A stretch of DNA of 64,000 nt. Source: Woeseia oceani. Its GTDB lineage: Bacteria > Pseudomonadota > Gammaproteobacteria > Steroidobacterales > Woeseiaceae. The notes below the pieces were generated by a model, which was not told the DNA's origin, made no database searches, and saw nothing but the letters and a program-made list of their open reading frames with translations. The DNA lies in assembly GCF_001677435.1 (NCBI RefSeq), contig NZ_CP016268.1, positions 3,027,001 through 3,091,000 of the forward strand, in the 5' to 3' direction. The position numbers and the translations under genes are program-made. Of the stretch, positions 30,401 to 40,395 are shown piece after piece (the first letter of the stretch is position 1; each line of letters opens with the position of its first letter).

Positions 30401-31804
30401 TCATCGGCGGAACGCAGCACCCTGAAAATCGTCTCGCAAAACAAAGGCTTTGAAGCCGTTTCGTCGGCCAGTGAATTCACCAAAGCCATCACCGCGGGTA
30501 ACACCTGGCTCAAAGTCACCACGGTAGGTGTAGACCGGCCGGCCACGGTAGGCCCAGACGTGCATTGCGCCTTCTTGCCCTGCGGTGGGGCGATGCCCGG
30601 TCATCGGGTCGATAGTCAGAACGGTCCAGAGGGGGCTCGCACTCCTGGCATCTGCCGCGGCTTCGACGTACGGGAACGTTTCCAGGCAAAGCGCCGGATC
30701 ACCGTTACCGCAGATTGCCAGGCGGTAAGCCTGGGTCGAATCGGGATGATCGCAAGCAAGTTGCGCGTAGGAATCATCACGGCAGTTGTAGAGATAAATC
30801 GTCTTGCCATTGGCGTCGGCCAAGACGTGCCCGCCAAAGCCCGCATCCTGAACGGTGAATTCAGCAGGAGGCAGCACGGCCCGTTGCGTGTAAACGTTGT
30901 GCCAATTTGGCACATCGCTGCCAGCGAAGCTACGGCTCCGGGTGTCCTTATTATAAGTGTAAAGCGGCTTCCCTCGATAAGCCCACTGGTTGAAGCCGGT
31001 GGTTTGCTTAACTACCGTCCATTCCCCCTGATCGACGGCAATCTCGGGTGCCGGCACTGGCGTCCAGTCCATCAAGCATTGCTGATTGCAATTCGACTTG
31101 TTGGGTTCATCGCCATCCCAGGTGTATACCGAAAATTCGTCGTCATTCACCAGGAGTCGACCGGTAGTGCTGGAAACTACTTTAAAGCCGGATGGTACGT
31201 CGGGTGGCGGGCCTACAGGTTCACGAACCACACCACCATCTCCGCCGGACCTGATTTTCGAGCCACCGAGAACATCGCCACGTTTCTGATCAAGATGCGA
31301 GGTATACAATGGGTAGCCATCATAGGCCCACTGACCGGAACCATCGGGTCTCGGTGCCAGCGTCCACTTGCCGACTTCTTCAGCACCTTCTGCCGCCAGC
31401 ACGGGCGGCCAGGATTCTGCGCAACTCAACCGATTGTCGGCATCCGGCAATAGCAGGCCGGCCGGGTACGGACTCATCAAGCCGGCACTGTGGCGAAGCT
31501 TCTCATCCGTGCACGCAGAAGGTCCGTCTTTGCGGTCACCCGTAGAGCCGTTACGCAGCGCTCCCAGCGGCCATTTGTACAGTGTCCGACCGTGTTCATC
31601 CGCGTATACCGGGCCATCCAGTGCCGTAATAACCACCTGGAAACCGGGCGGCATTTTCTCTTTGATGTAGCCTTCTTTCTCGGCACCGTCCGCCGCTTGC
31701 CAATACATGTAGTCGCTGGGCGTGCCGGTGGCCGCGTTTGCGTCAGACACAGATGACGTGCTCGCAACAAGCAGAGCAACGGCCAGTAAATTAATCACGC
31801 GCAT
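30401..31804 (-). CDS. exported COG4315-type 'secreted repeat' protein
   Basis: A 467-aa exported protein. It carries at least three copies of the Lipoprotein_15/COG4315 repeat: DEHGRTLYKWPLG, QWAYDGYPLYTSHLDQ, FSVYTWDGDE, QWAYRGKPLYTYNKDT, ADANGKTIYLYNC and VWAYRGRPVYTYRGD. Each repeat normally has the form D-x-x-G-x-x-L-Y-x-(F/W) then W-x-Y-x-G-x-P-L-Y, and the function is unknown. The start MRVINLLAVALLVASTSSVSDA gives a plain signal peptide, without a clear lipobox. It lies 36 bases downstream of the DUF1552 gene, in a likely operon. Confidence 0.85.
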   Translation of the reverse strand: MRVINLLAVALLVASTSSVSDANAATGTPSDYMYWQAADGAEKEGYIKEKMPPGFQVVITALDGPVYADEHGRTLYKWPLGALRNGSTGDRKDGPSACTDEKLRHSAGLMSPYPAGLLLPDADNRLSCAESWPPVLAAEGAEEVGKWTLAPRPDGSGQWAYDGYPLYTSHLDQKRGDVLGGSKIRSGGDGGVVREPVGPPPDVPSGFKVVSSTTGRLLVNDDEFSVYTWDGDEPNKSNCNQQCLMDWTPVPAPEIAVDQGEWTVVKQTTGFNQWAYRGKPLYTYNKDTRSRSFAGSDVPNWHNVYTQRAVLPPAEFTVQDAGFGGHVLADANGKTIYLYNCRDDSYAQLACDHPDSTQAYRLAICGNGDPALCLETFPYVEAAADARSASPLWTVLTIDPMTGHRPTAGQEGAMHVWAYRGRPVYTYRGDFEPGVTRGDGFGEFTGRRNGFKAFVLRDDFQGAAFRR

Positions 31805-31840
31805 AAAAATGACACTCCTCGTACTGCCGGACCAGCCTGC

Positions 31841-33175
31841 TCAGACTACAATCTCACCAATAACATCAGTGGACTTGTTGCTGAGAGTGCCCCACGAAGG
31901 CGTGTCTATACCCAAGAGTCTCAACGCTGTGTAACCCACCTGGCTCACCGAGCCGCCCTTCAAATCAACGTGCAAACCGCTCTTGGCTCTGCCACCTGCG
32001 CGGCCTGCCAGGAACACAGCCATGTCATCGATTGCATGGGTTCGTGCATAACCGACGTCCGTCGTACCCAGTATCAGGACGTTATCCAGCAACGTGCCAT
32101 CACCTTCCTGTACTTTGGTGAACGCCTGGACGAAATCAGCCCATGACTCCATAGCACGACGCGTGAACCAGGACGCATGTGGCTGATAACCAAGTTCACC
32201 GTCCACTGGCTCTTCGTGCGTGCAGGTGTGGTGCGGCTTCGGATAGCCGGGCTTGATGATCGAGGAAAATGCCGCCGAATACGTCATGTTGAACACGCGT
32301 GTCTGATCGCAAGCAATGGCCATGACCATCAGTTCGGTCATCATTTGATGGCGCAGCTTGACGGCATCCGCTGACTTGTCCATGAGCGGATTAACCGGTG
32401 CTTCGTCCGGTGCAACACAGGCTTCAATCGGTTCGGGTTTGGTGAGACGGTGCTCGAACTGCTTCTCTAGCTGGCGCAAGCCAGTAAAGTATTGATCGAT
32501 ACGGGCGCGGTCGGCTGCACCGACTGTCTGCAACATTGAGCGCGATTGCTCCATGACACTCGACAAGATACTGCGGCGAGCAATCACCCGCGGATCGGGC
32601 TTAAAGGTAGGCGCATTCGGATCCTGGAAATCCGGCCCGAACAAACGGGTGTAGAACTGCAGCGGCGACCACTCCGGAGAGTTTGGCGTCGTCGCATTCA
32701 GGTAACTGTAGGTGTCGCGCGCATCGGCGGTCGCCGTAGCGGTTAACGAATTGAAGCGCGTCGCACTGCCAATCTGTTTGGCGACGGTTACGTCGATGGT
32801 CTCAGTCGGGACGCCATCCGCTTCGGGTGCGACACCGGTTCGCGATACTACCCAGCCCGTGTAGTGGTTGCGGTTTGGCGATGAGTCCGGAAACGCGTTG
32901 CCGTTCGTAAACATGTTGATGTGATCACGGACAGGTGCCCAGGAAGATATCTCTTCAGGCAAGTCGTAGTTCGCACCAACTTTTTTCGGTACGAAGATAT
33001 CCGATGTACCGCCAAGACCATAACCCCAGGTTCCGAAGCGGACAGGCATGGGTTTTCCGGAGGCGAGCGCAGTTCCGTTGTCATTCAAGAAGTAATCGAG
33101 GAAGGGAAGTGTGACTGTCACCGCCCCACCGCTCATCATACCTTTTAGTACACGACGCCTGTCCCATCTACTCAT
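31841..33175 (-). CDS. DUF1552 protein, Tat-exported
   Basis: A 444-aa protein of the DUF1552 family, which is paired with DUF1592-type cytochrome-like proteins in planctomycetes, myxobacteria and some gammaproteobacteria. The N-terminus RWDRRRVLKGMMSGGA is a twin-arginine signal. Characteristic stretches are FVPKKVGANYDLPEEI, NRNHYTGWV and HHTCTHEEPVDGELG, with MVMAIACDQTRVFNM. The function of the family is not established; the secretion route suggests a cofactor-bearing or folded exported enzyme. It is 97 bases from the upstream DUF1592 gene. Confidence 0.88.
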   Translation of the reverse strand: MSRWDRRRVLKGMMSGGAVTVTLPFLDYFLNDNGTALASGKPMPVRFGTWGYGLGGTSDIFVPKKVGANYDLPEEISSWAPVRDHINMFTNGNAFPDSSPNRNHYTGWVVSRTGVAPEADGVPTETIDVTVAKQIGSATRFNSLTATATADARDTYSYLNATTPNSPEWSPLQFYTRLFGPDFQDPNAPTFKPDPRVIARRSILSSVMEQSRSMLQTVGAADRARIDQYFTGLRQLEKQFEHRLTKPEPIEACVAPDEAPVNPLMDKSADAVKLRHQMMTELMVMAIACDQTRVFNMTYSAAFSSIIKPGYPKPHHTCTHEEPVDGELGYQPHASWFTRRAMESWADFVQAFTKVQEGDGTLLDNVLILGTTDVGYARTHAIDDMAVFLAGRAGGRAKSGLHVDLKGGSVSQVGYTALRLLGIDTPSWGTLSNKSTDVIGEIVV

Positions 33176-33272
33176 TCTAACTCTCCTGAAAACTTCGCTT
33201 TACTGGACTTGCTTACGCAAACGTCCATACCCACCCCATCTGCCGACGCGCTAGCCATCGGCAAAGTTAAAA

Positions 33273-34973
33273 TCAATCGGTGCTCGCGCTGGCTGTTGTA
33301 ATGGCACCATCTTCAGCCGGAGCTTCACTGGGGCCCTCTTTGATCCGCGCGAAGGCATCGCTGAGTGCGACCGCCCGCAGCAACTCAGGCAATTTATAGC
33401 CCTGCTCTGCAAAACTCTGATCGAAGTAGTCCAGAACCGGGCGAGCATCAATCGCGGGCGGCCCTCCGGTACCGTAGCTATAGACACGTTGCACAAGGCA
33501 TCGCGGCAGTTCCGGATTGTCACGCAACGCGTAACCCAAGCCGACTGCGCCATCAAAGTCGACGCCGTCCAAACCACCACTTGCGTCGATCGTTGCGCCG
33601 TTCTCAGTGAGACGGTAGCCGCCTGCTCCATCGAACTGCTCCAGCGACAGACCAATCGGGTCGGTGATCCTGTGGCAGCCAGCACAAGACGGGGTCTCGA
33701 GATGCGCGGCCACACGCTCACGCTGTGTCGGGTAATGCGAATCTGGATTGGCCACTACAGAGAAGTCGATTCCCGGTGGCGGCTCCGGCACTGTCTGACA
33801 CAAGAACAACTCGCGCAATGCCTGGCCTCGCAGCGTTACTGAACTGCGTCCGGGATGCGCGTGCAATGACAGGAAACTGACTTGCGTGAGCAGACCCGCA
33901 CGCGGACTGTCTTCCGGGAAAGTGTACGGAGCCCAACCAGGCTGAGCCGGCACCCGGTAAACAATTGCCAGAGCAGGTGACATGAATGTAGAGCGCGTTG
34001 TAAACAAGTCGCGATAGTCACCTTTCTTCACAAGCAGGTGATCAGTCACGGTACGCAGCGTTTCTTCCCGCGCGTCCTCGGCCGTAACGCCGGTGAACTG
34101 CGGGTAGATGGTGGCATCCTTGGCAAGAGTCTTCACTTCTTCGAACGCGAACATGTCGTCGAAAAAGGCGCGCATACCGTCAACTAGCCGCGGACTTGCC
34201 AACATGCGGTCAACGGTGGCCTCAAGACCCTTGTCGGTCATCAGCTCACCACTTTCAGCCGCCGCCAGCAATTTGTCATCCGGGCCGGCGTTCCAGAGGA
34301 AAAAGCTCAGCCGTGAAGCCAGCGAATAAGCGTCCAGACGAAGTTTGCCGGGATTCTCAGGATCGGGCTCAGCCGTTTCGACGACAAACAATCCTTCCGG
34401 GCTGATCAGCATGCCTTCGAGGGCGATTTCGAGGCCCGCATAAAAGTCTTCCAGCTGCGTAGCCGTGGCGCCTGCTTGCTCTACGTACATTGCGACTTCG
34501 TCGTCAGTCAGTTCGCGGCGGAACAACAAACGGCCTGTCTTCGTCAGAAACTGTGTTGCACACGCGTCATCCGGGCCATCCAATAGCTCGGGCTTGCAAG
34601 GAATCAGATAATTGCGGTTGGTAGCATCCACCACCTGGCTGGCCACACTGGCAGCAACACCTTGAATTTCCTGCAACTGCGCACTACTGACGCCGGCGAT
34701 GGCCGCACTGTTCGCAAGCAACCCTTCCAGGCGAGCTACGGGAGAAAATTCCACACTCAGGTCAACGCCAGGTCCAAAAACATAGCCCAGGGAATTGCGG
34801 TACTGTTCCGCGGTAACGAGACTGGTAATTGCGTATGTACCCGAACTCTCGGGCTCTGGCGTCGAACAGCCAACAAGTGCGTACAAGGCCAGCAGACCCA
34901 TAGTGCCGCCGCGAATCGCGTTGACAAAATGTCGCTTGATCCTCGGGGTTGATCGTTCTGTAACCAAACTCAT
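33273..34973 (-). CDS. DUF1592/DUF1588/DUF1585 exported lipoprotein-like cytochrome-family protein
   Basis: A 566-aa protein of the DUF1592 group. In order it shows a signal ending LYALVGCSTPEPE (probable lipobox cysteine), DUF1595-like LLFRRELTDDEVAMYV, DUF1592 LASRLSFFLWNAGPDD, DUF1588 around TPSCAGCHRITDPIGLSLE, and a C-terminal DUF1585 with GLGYALRDNP. One CxxCH site (CAGCH) is present, so one heme c may be bound. In other bacteria these proteins come as partners of DUF1552 proteins. ATG 34973 was chosen because an upstream frame extension is basic and unrelated. It is the first gene of the run that ends with the TonB receptor. Confidence 0.88.
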   Translation of the reverse strand: MSLVTERSTPRIKRHFVNAIRGGTMGLLALYALVGCSTPEPESSGTYAITSLVTAEQYRNSLGYVFGPGVDLSVEFSPVARLEGLLANSAAIAGVSSAQLQEIQGVAASVASQVVDATNRNYLIPCKPELLDGPDDACATQFLTKTGRLLFRRELTDDEVAMYVEQAGATATQLEDFYAGLEIALEGMLISPEGLFVVETAEPDPENPGKLRLDAYSLASRLSFFLWNAGPDDKLLAAAESGELMTDKGLEATVDRMLASPRLVDGMRAFFDDMFAFEEVKTLAKDATIYPQFTGVTAEDAREETLRTVTDHLLVKKGDYRDLFTTRSTFMSPALAIVYRVPAQPGWAPYTFPEDSPRAGLLTQVSFLSLHAHPGRSSVTLRGQALRELFLCQTVPEPPPGIDFSVVANPDSHYPTQRERVAAHLETPSCAGCHRITDPIGLSLEQFDGAGGYRLTENGATIDASGGLDGVDFDGAVGLGYALRDNPELPRCLVQRVYSYGTGGPPAIDARPVLDYFDQSFAEQGYKLPELLRAVALSDAFARIKEGPSEAPAEDGAITTASASTD

Positions 34974-35529
34974 TTTACTGCTTCCCCCCCGGTCACCCGG
35001 AATTGCGCTGAACTGGTAATCGGTTTCCCGCGTAATTAATACGCCGCCGATATAGGCGAGCCAGGATTCTTTTCGTGCCACTGCACGAAAACCATTACCG
35101 GATAGAATGTGTCACGGTTTTCACCACATTTCAACTATTTACTGTATCACTAATTTGTGGTTGCTGCGGCACCGTCGGTGACGTATCGGAAAGCGCGCAT
35201 TATGGACTACTCTGAATGTTTTGGCGCGCAATGAGATGCGCGCCAAAACCCTTTTGACAAAGTGTAAACAATGCAAACGGCCTGACAACGGGAAAAGGCG
35301 ATTGCCCCATCAGGGTATGCCTGTGTTGCCCCGGTTCTTGGCAACGCAGTGCGATGTTGCCGCGCTTGTTTGTGGTTTTTTGCAGCGACCAAACAGAGTG
35401 TGTGTACGCGCAGTTCCAGCACCGGTGCACTCAGTCTTCAGTCGGGGCAATTGCGAACGGCTATTGCGAGCGTGAACTTTACGTCGCCATCAACTCTTGC
35501 CAGCACCGCAAACCGGACGCGCTACGCGC
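34974..35529. other. gap with a long palindrome downstream of the paaX-like gene
   Basis: 556 bases between the DUF1592 start and the regulator stop. A perfect 12-bp inverted repeat TTTTGGCGCGCA / TGCGCGCCAAAA (35219-35230 / 35237-35248) with a 6-base loop is the only clear structure; it may end the regulator transcript, but the T tract is poor. No gene is evident. Confidence 0.4.
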
Positions 35530-36456
35530 TCAACGGTCCAGGCCACCGAAGCGTTCGTAGAACTCCGGCATAGGAGGCGGTAGCGGGCTGTCGGCCGTTT
35601 CCATCGTCGCGCTCAGGTATTCATCTGCTGCAGCGTGCACTCTTTGGTACAAATCCCGGCAGAGCTGATAGGCCTGCAGGCCATGCCAATGTTTGGGTAG
35701 CAATTCAGCCGGCAAAATCGGGTCTCGCAAAAGTAACTTGCGGTACTCCTGAAGCAACAGCGTTCGAATTTGAAATGCTATGCACGGTTCGATCGTGCGT
35801 GCTTTACGCACCGCGGCTAATACGGGCAAGAAGCGCTCGGAAAACACCTCGTATCGAGCTTCAATATCGGCGAGATTCCAGCTATCGCGCACAAAATTAA
35901 TAAGGACGTCGTTGCGTTGCGATTCAGTCGCGCGCGCACGCATGACGACGACTTCATTGGCGACACGGAGCCGCACAAGCATTGTTTCCAGGTCCTCAAT
36001 ATCCGGTGCCGGGCGCGCCATAACATCGACCGATACCGGGCCAAAGCCCAGCCACGACAATTCTTTTCGAACAGCATCACGCTGCTCCGACGGCACGGCT
36101 CCGGTCAGCACAAGACACCACTCGCCCGACCAACTCTGCCGGGGTTCACCATAAATCCGTTGCGTGGCCTCGTGAAAGCGCTCTGCACCTTCGTCCGTCA
36201 GCTGGTAGTAACTGCGTCGACCGATCTGATCCGCCACCAGCCAGCCGTCCTTCGCGAGTCGGTACATAGACGTCCGCACCAAGCGTTCGCTGATCCCGAA
36301 GTCGGCCAGCACCCGAATCAAACTGCCAATCCAGACAGTACCACCGCGCGGCGCTATGGCGTCGCCGTACAATGTGATGATGAGGGAGCCGGCGCGCTGC
36401 ACCGGGCGAGAACGGAACTCGTCGACGAGAGCACGTGCGGCGGCATTTAGCGACAT
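35530..36456 (-). CDS. paaX: PaaX-family transcriptional regulator
   Basis: A 308-aa regulator of the PaaX family. The N-terminal winged helix (SLIITLYGDAIAPRGG, ISERLVRTSMYRLAKDGWL, RRSYYQLTDEG) and the middle domain (YGEPRQSWSGEWCLVLTGAVP) match PaaX. PaaX normally represses phenylacetate catabolic genes and releases DNA on binding phenylacetyl-CoA. No paa genes are in the window, so the symbol only marks the family, and the true target may be the neighbouring exported-protein operon (inference from location). It is the last gene before a 900-base empty stretch. Confidence 0.85.
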   Translation of the reverse strand: MSLNAAARALVDEFRSRPVQRAGSLIITLYGDAIAPRGGTVWIGSLIRVLADFGISERLVRTSMYRLAKDGWLVADQIGRRSYYQLTDEGAERFHEATQRIYGEPRQSWSGEWCLVLTGAVPSEQRDAVRKELSWLGFGPVSVDVMARPAPDIEDLETMLVRLRVANEVVVMRARATESQRNDVLINFVRDSWNLADIEARYEVFSERFLPVLAAVRKARTIEPCIAFQIRTLLLQEYRKLLLRDPILPAELLPKHWHGLQAYQLCRDLYQRVHAAADEYLSATMETADSPLPPPMPEFYERFGGLDR

Positions 36457-37371
36457 GGGGACATTCGCAATGACTGCACATGACCGTGTATTTGTGACAT
36501 TCGAATTCTCCGCACGTATTCCATTTTTGCCCGTTAGGGCCTTGCGATGGCCAGGCCAGAGAGAACTCGTCCGTTCTCCAAGATGGCAACTGGGCCAAGG
36601 TAATGAAAGTCTGGATCGGAAGGAAATGCCCTAGGGCGGCTCTACGTGAACCTGCCCCTTGATACCTGCTCCTTAGTCGGAAACCGCGCCGGATAAGGCG
36701 TGGGCCCCAAACTGCAGCAGACGTACCACAATCTGGTCTGAAGCTCCCCTAACCTGGTTGTCATGCCACTGGGCAAACTGGCTACAGTGCCCAAGGCTTT
36801 TTTCGACGATATTATTATTGCGGAAATATACTAGCATAGCCCTTATTGAACGCGTAATAGCGCTATGCCAGCAGTTACCTGCCCCTGCTAACCGGGGAGC
36901 CACGTTACCCAGGCAGCCCCTTCGCATAGTCTGCAACCGGCCATAGCCAAGCGCACTGGCGTAGCCTTGCACCCACCGAACGGTTTTTATCGTGCAGCCG
37001 CTTGTGGTACGCGGCCGGAGTCTAGCTCAGCAGACTATCTGCATTCCCACTGACAGCCCCATTTCAGAAATTGCGACGTAGTCGAATCGGAGATTATTGT
37101 CCAATCGAAACCACCACCGGGCAACAGCTCACGACTTGTGTCTGCGCTCACCACAGCAGCGTATGCAATCGGCACATTAGTGTGTCCGCGGGCATACTGC
37201 AGGCCGCAAGTGACGACAGGACGGACGCGGAACAACAGTGCCGCAAAATTTTATTGCGACATCGGAGGCCATCTGATGTCCGTCGATAGCGACGAATAAA
37301 ACTGATAGAGTCGCGCTCCGAACTTCACCCGCTTAGCTACAACTCCGACAACAATCAAGGTGTATTTTAAT
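36457..37371. other. 915-base gap with no recognisable gene
   Basis: Frames in this stretch are short and unlike known families. No tRNA, insertion sequence or striking repeat was found. It contains the promoter of the Nramp-like gene, which I cannot place. Confidence 0.3.
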
Positions 37372-38643
37372 ATGCAAGCGAGCAAAAACGTCGATCGAGG
37401 AAATTTCTGGCAGGCATTCGGACCGGGAATTTTGTTCGCCGGGGCCGCAATCGGTACCTCACATCTCGTGCAATCAACACGCGCCGGAGCGGTGTTCGGG
37501 CTGGGCCTGCTGGGGATCATCATATTCGCGAATTTCATCAAATACCCCGCGTTCCGTTTCGGACCGCAGTACGCGGCCGCCACTGGAAAATCACTGGTCG
37601 AAGGCTATTTCCAGATGGGCCGCTGGGTCCTGGTGCTTTACCTGCTTGGTGAAATTGCCGTGATGGCGATCATCATTGCTGCTACCGCAACGGTTACCGC
37701 TGCAATCCTGATGGCCAATGTCGGCGTCAGCGCCGACATCCGCTACACGAGTATCGGACTCATAGTCTTTGGCGTTTTCGTCCTCAGTTTCGGTGGCTAC
37801 AAACTGCTCGATCGACTGACGAAAATCTTCGTTGCCATCCTTACCGTTGCCACAGTCATTGCCGCGATAATTTCTTTACCGAGCGTTGAATGGAAGTTCG
37901 GCCAAATTCTGTTTCCCTTGTCGGACCTGCAGACGCTGGGCTTCGTGATTGCCCTGATGGGATTCATGCCATCGGCGCTGGATTTGGCTGTCATGCAATC
38001 TCTGTGGTCGGTAGCCAAACAGAAGGCCAGCGGTGTAAGGCCTTCATTGAAGCACGCAATGACCGACTTCAACATCGGCTATTTCGCATCCGCGGTGCTG
38101 GCGATCTGCTTTCTCATCATGGGTGCGGGTGTGATGCACTCGACCGGCGAAACTCCGGCGCCCGGTGCGGCCGCATTCGCCGAACAGGTCATTAATCTGT
38201 ACACAACCAACCTCGGTCGAGGCACTGGCGCAATCGTCGGTATTTCGGCGATGCTCGTAATGTTTACCACGTTGATCGCGGTACTCGACGGTTTCCCACG
38301 ACTGCTGGCGACGTGTTTGGCGTTGCTGAAACGTGCCCCGGGCGACACGGAACTCAATATTGAGAAATCAACGCTGTTGCGTGGCAGCACACTGTTCCTC
38401 GTGATTGCCGCATCGTTGGCCTTGCTGTTCCTGATGAGTTCGTTCCAGACTTTCGTTGATTTCGTCACCATTACGGCGTTTGTGGTTAGCCCGATTACAG
38501 CAGTACTCAATCACCTGGCCATGTTCTCACCAAGCGTACCGGCGGAATATCGACCGAACGCATTGCTCCGAAACTGGAGCCTGCTCGGCATCGTCGCTCT
38601 TTCCGGACTTGCGCTGATGTTTGTCTACGTGCGTTTCTTCTAA
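37372..38643 (+). CDS. Nramp-related transporter lacking canonical metal motifs
   Basis: A 423-aa integral membrane protein of the Nramp superfamily with about 11 helices. The first helix reads GPGILFAGAAIGTSHLVQST; the canonical metal-binding D-P-G-N is replaced by a G-T-S-H-like segment (25-31). In helix 6 the usual M-P-H is M-P-S (199-201) in GFMPSALDL. These two motifs supply the transported-metal ligands in Nramp, so substrate is likely not the usual Mn2+/Fe2+; other Nramp-related groups carry Al3+, Mg2+ or organic substrates. ATG 37372 has AAGG upstream. It is monocistronic, with a perfect inverted repeat after the stop. Confidence 0.85.
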   Translation: MQASKNVDRGNFWQAFGPGILFAGAAIGTSHLVQSTRAGAVFGLGLLGIIIFANFIKYPAFRFGPQYAAATGKSLVEGYFQMGRWVLVLYLLGEIAVMAIIIAATATVTAAILMANVGVSADIRYTSIGLIVFGVFVLSFGGYKLLDRLTKIFVAILTVATVIAAIISLPSVEWKFGQILFPLSDLQTLGFVIALMGFMPSALDLAVMQSLWSVAKQKASGVRPSLKHAMTDFNIGYFASAVLAICFLIMGAGVMHSTGETPAPGAAAFAEQVINLYTTNLGRGTGAIVGISAMLVMFTTLIAVLDGFPRLLATCLALLKRAPGDTELNIEKSTLLRGSTLFLVIAASLALLFLMSSFQTFVDFVTITAFVVSPITAVLNHLAMFSPSVPAEYRPNALLRNWSLLGIVALSGLALMFVYVRFF

Positions 38644-39265
38644 GCCTGCGGGTTGCACAGACTGCATTAAGCCAGCATCGCGCCTGCAAAATGAAAGTCT
38701 TCCGGCGGTCAACATTGACCGCCGGAAGACGCTGACGTTTTCGCCCAAGGCCGAATTACTCATACTGCGAATTCGCACCCATCGATTTCAGTTCGACACT
38801 CGTTAGTGATCGCCAACTGCTGGAGGCGACCTTCCCTGTAAGATCAGATATAAGTACTCACTCTCCCTTCGGCAGCAAGCAGACCGAACGCAGGAACCAA
38901 GTCAAAAACTCGCCAGAGTTGGCGTGCAACCGCACCCCTGACTAATGCCATTGGTACCGCCAAGCTTGCCCGCATGGCGACACGCGGAAATTCATTGACC
39001 CGGTTGCCGGAGTAGGCTGTAAGCGGTGCACTGACGAGCGTCGAACAGGCCCGCGAACAGTATCGCGCTGTAAGTTTAGGACCAGAAAGCAATAGTCTAC
39101 GCGACCCGGCCAGTGCGGCCGGCAGCCCGTACTTTGTCATGCGCTTGCGCCGCCTGTGCACACCAGGTCGCCGCTGAACTACTCCAAATATTGGCAACTT
39201 CCGACGGCCTGAAGTATGTTCAACGACACTCAATAGAGTCACCGTCAACACTCAAGGACTCCAGC
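38644..39265. other. 622-base gap containing a perfect inverted repeat
   Basis: The only clear feature is the 16-bp inverted repeat at 38697-38730. Frames in both directions are unsupported by any family motif. Confidence 0.35.
38697..38730. terminator. perfect 16-bp inverted repeat after the Nramp-like gene
   Basis: GTCTTCCGGCGGTCAA / TTGACCGCCGGAAGAC around two bases (38697-38712 and 38715-38730). The position, 54 bases after the stop codon, suits a terminator, but the T tract is weak, and such a perfect repeat could also be a binding site. Confidence 0.5.
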
Positions 39266-40192
39266 GTGATCCGCACTGAAACTGACCTGCAGGAATGCCG
39301 CAGACTCTGGTCGATATTTTCACCGCAGCAGGATGCGTGGGATGACTGGGACCTGATGTACGCGTTCCACGACCAGGACAAGCATCGTTTGAACTTCCTT
39401 GTTCATCAGTCCGACGACGAGACGCCCAACGGATTGATCCCACTCGTTTACGACACCGGCCTGAACCGTTACATGCTGATGGGTGGCAGCTACCCTGATG
39501 GCCGGATTCTGTGGCTGAGGTATGAGGATTTTCCAGAGTTCTTCGGGCAGTTCCCTGAACGAACGGTCTTGTTCGACCTCAAGCAAAGCTGGGTCAGCGG
39601 ACTGTTGCAACTCCACCCGGAGTTCGACTCGTATTTCGCCGAACCCGACCTGCGGTATTACCTCGCGCCGCCTGACTTCGGGTTTGACTTCGACAAACAC
39701 CTGGACACGTTGCCAGCCGACAAGAAGCCGAAATTTCTTTACGATCTTCGCAACATACGCAAGCGCGAACCAACACTGCAGTGGAGTGAAAAGGACGAAG
39801 CGGAACTGTTTATCGACCTGGTAAACCGCAACTTCGGCGCTGAGTCCGATTACGCCAACCCGGAAGACGCTCTTGAAGTTCGCCGGGTGGTGCACGAACT
39901 CGAGAGTAGCGGTCGACTCAGGACGATGACCATCGAAATCGATGGTGTCAGGCAAGCCGTTTCGTTGTCTTTGCTGCACAACAACAAGATGGTCGCGCTC
40001 TACGCTTCCAGCAACAACGACTACAACAACCTCGGCAAGCTGCTCAACGTCGAAACAATCAATGAAGCCTGCCGACTGCGCGTCGACGAGATCAGTTTTA
40101 TGGTTGGCATGCAGTGGAAGGCTAACTGGAAGATGACCAGTGAACCTTGCAACACCTTTCGCAAACCGGTAGCCCCATGGTCTGCAGAATAG
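39266..40192 (+). CDS. BioF2/GNAT-like acyltransferase
   Basis: A 308-aa protein resembling the GNAT-fold BioF2-like (FemAB-type) acyltransferases. Its features are QDAWDDWDLMYAFHD near the N-terminus, LVYDTGLNRYMLMGGSYPDG, and a C-terminal half with LRNIRKREPTLQWSEKDEAELF and VALYASSNNDYNNLGKLLN, which fits the cofactor strand. GTG 39266 is used because AAGGAC precedes it; the frame continues upstream but without a ribosome site. Substrate is unknown; relatives transfer amino acids or fatty acids to amines, including in exopolysaccharide or cell-envelope work. Confidence 0.7.
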   Translation: MIRTETDLQECRRLWSIFSPQQDAWDDWDLMYAFHDQDKHRLNFLVHQSDDETPNGLIPLVYDTGLNRYMLMGGSYPDGRILWLRYEDFPEFFGQFPERTVLFDLKQSWVSGLLQLHPEFDSYFAEPDLRYYLAPPDFGFDFDKHLDTLPADKKPKFLYDLRNIRKREPTLQWSEKDEAELFIDLVNRNFGAESDYANPEDALEVRRVVHELESSGRLRTMTIEIDGVRQAVSLSLLHNNKMVALYASSNNDYNNLGKLLNVETINEACRLRVDEISFMVGMQWKANWKMTSEPCNTFRKPVAPWSAE

Positions 40193-40395
40193 AAGCCAGT
40201 TTGCGTTAGCCATGCAAGGTAATGCCCTGCCAATGCTCTTCGTTTCAAAACAGAACATTCCAGACAGAGAAAGTAGCGATCTAACAGTACTGCAAGTGCC
40301 TATTGATTTGCGTACGGGAATTCCGCAGGGATTGCGACAAGTTCGGTAACGGGAAAATCCACATAACTCATAGCGAACATAGCGAGTAACGAATC

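Noticed and set aside
36673-36972. Minus-strand frame of 99 codons
   Set aside because: No family resemblance and no ribosome site, low-complexity shadow.
38844-39251. Minus-strand frame of 135 codons
   Set aside because: Arginine- and alanine-rich shadow in a gap, no family motif.
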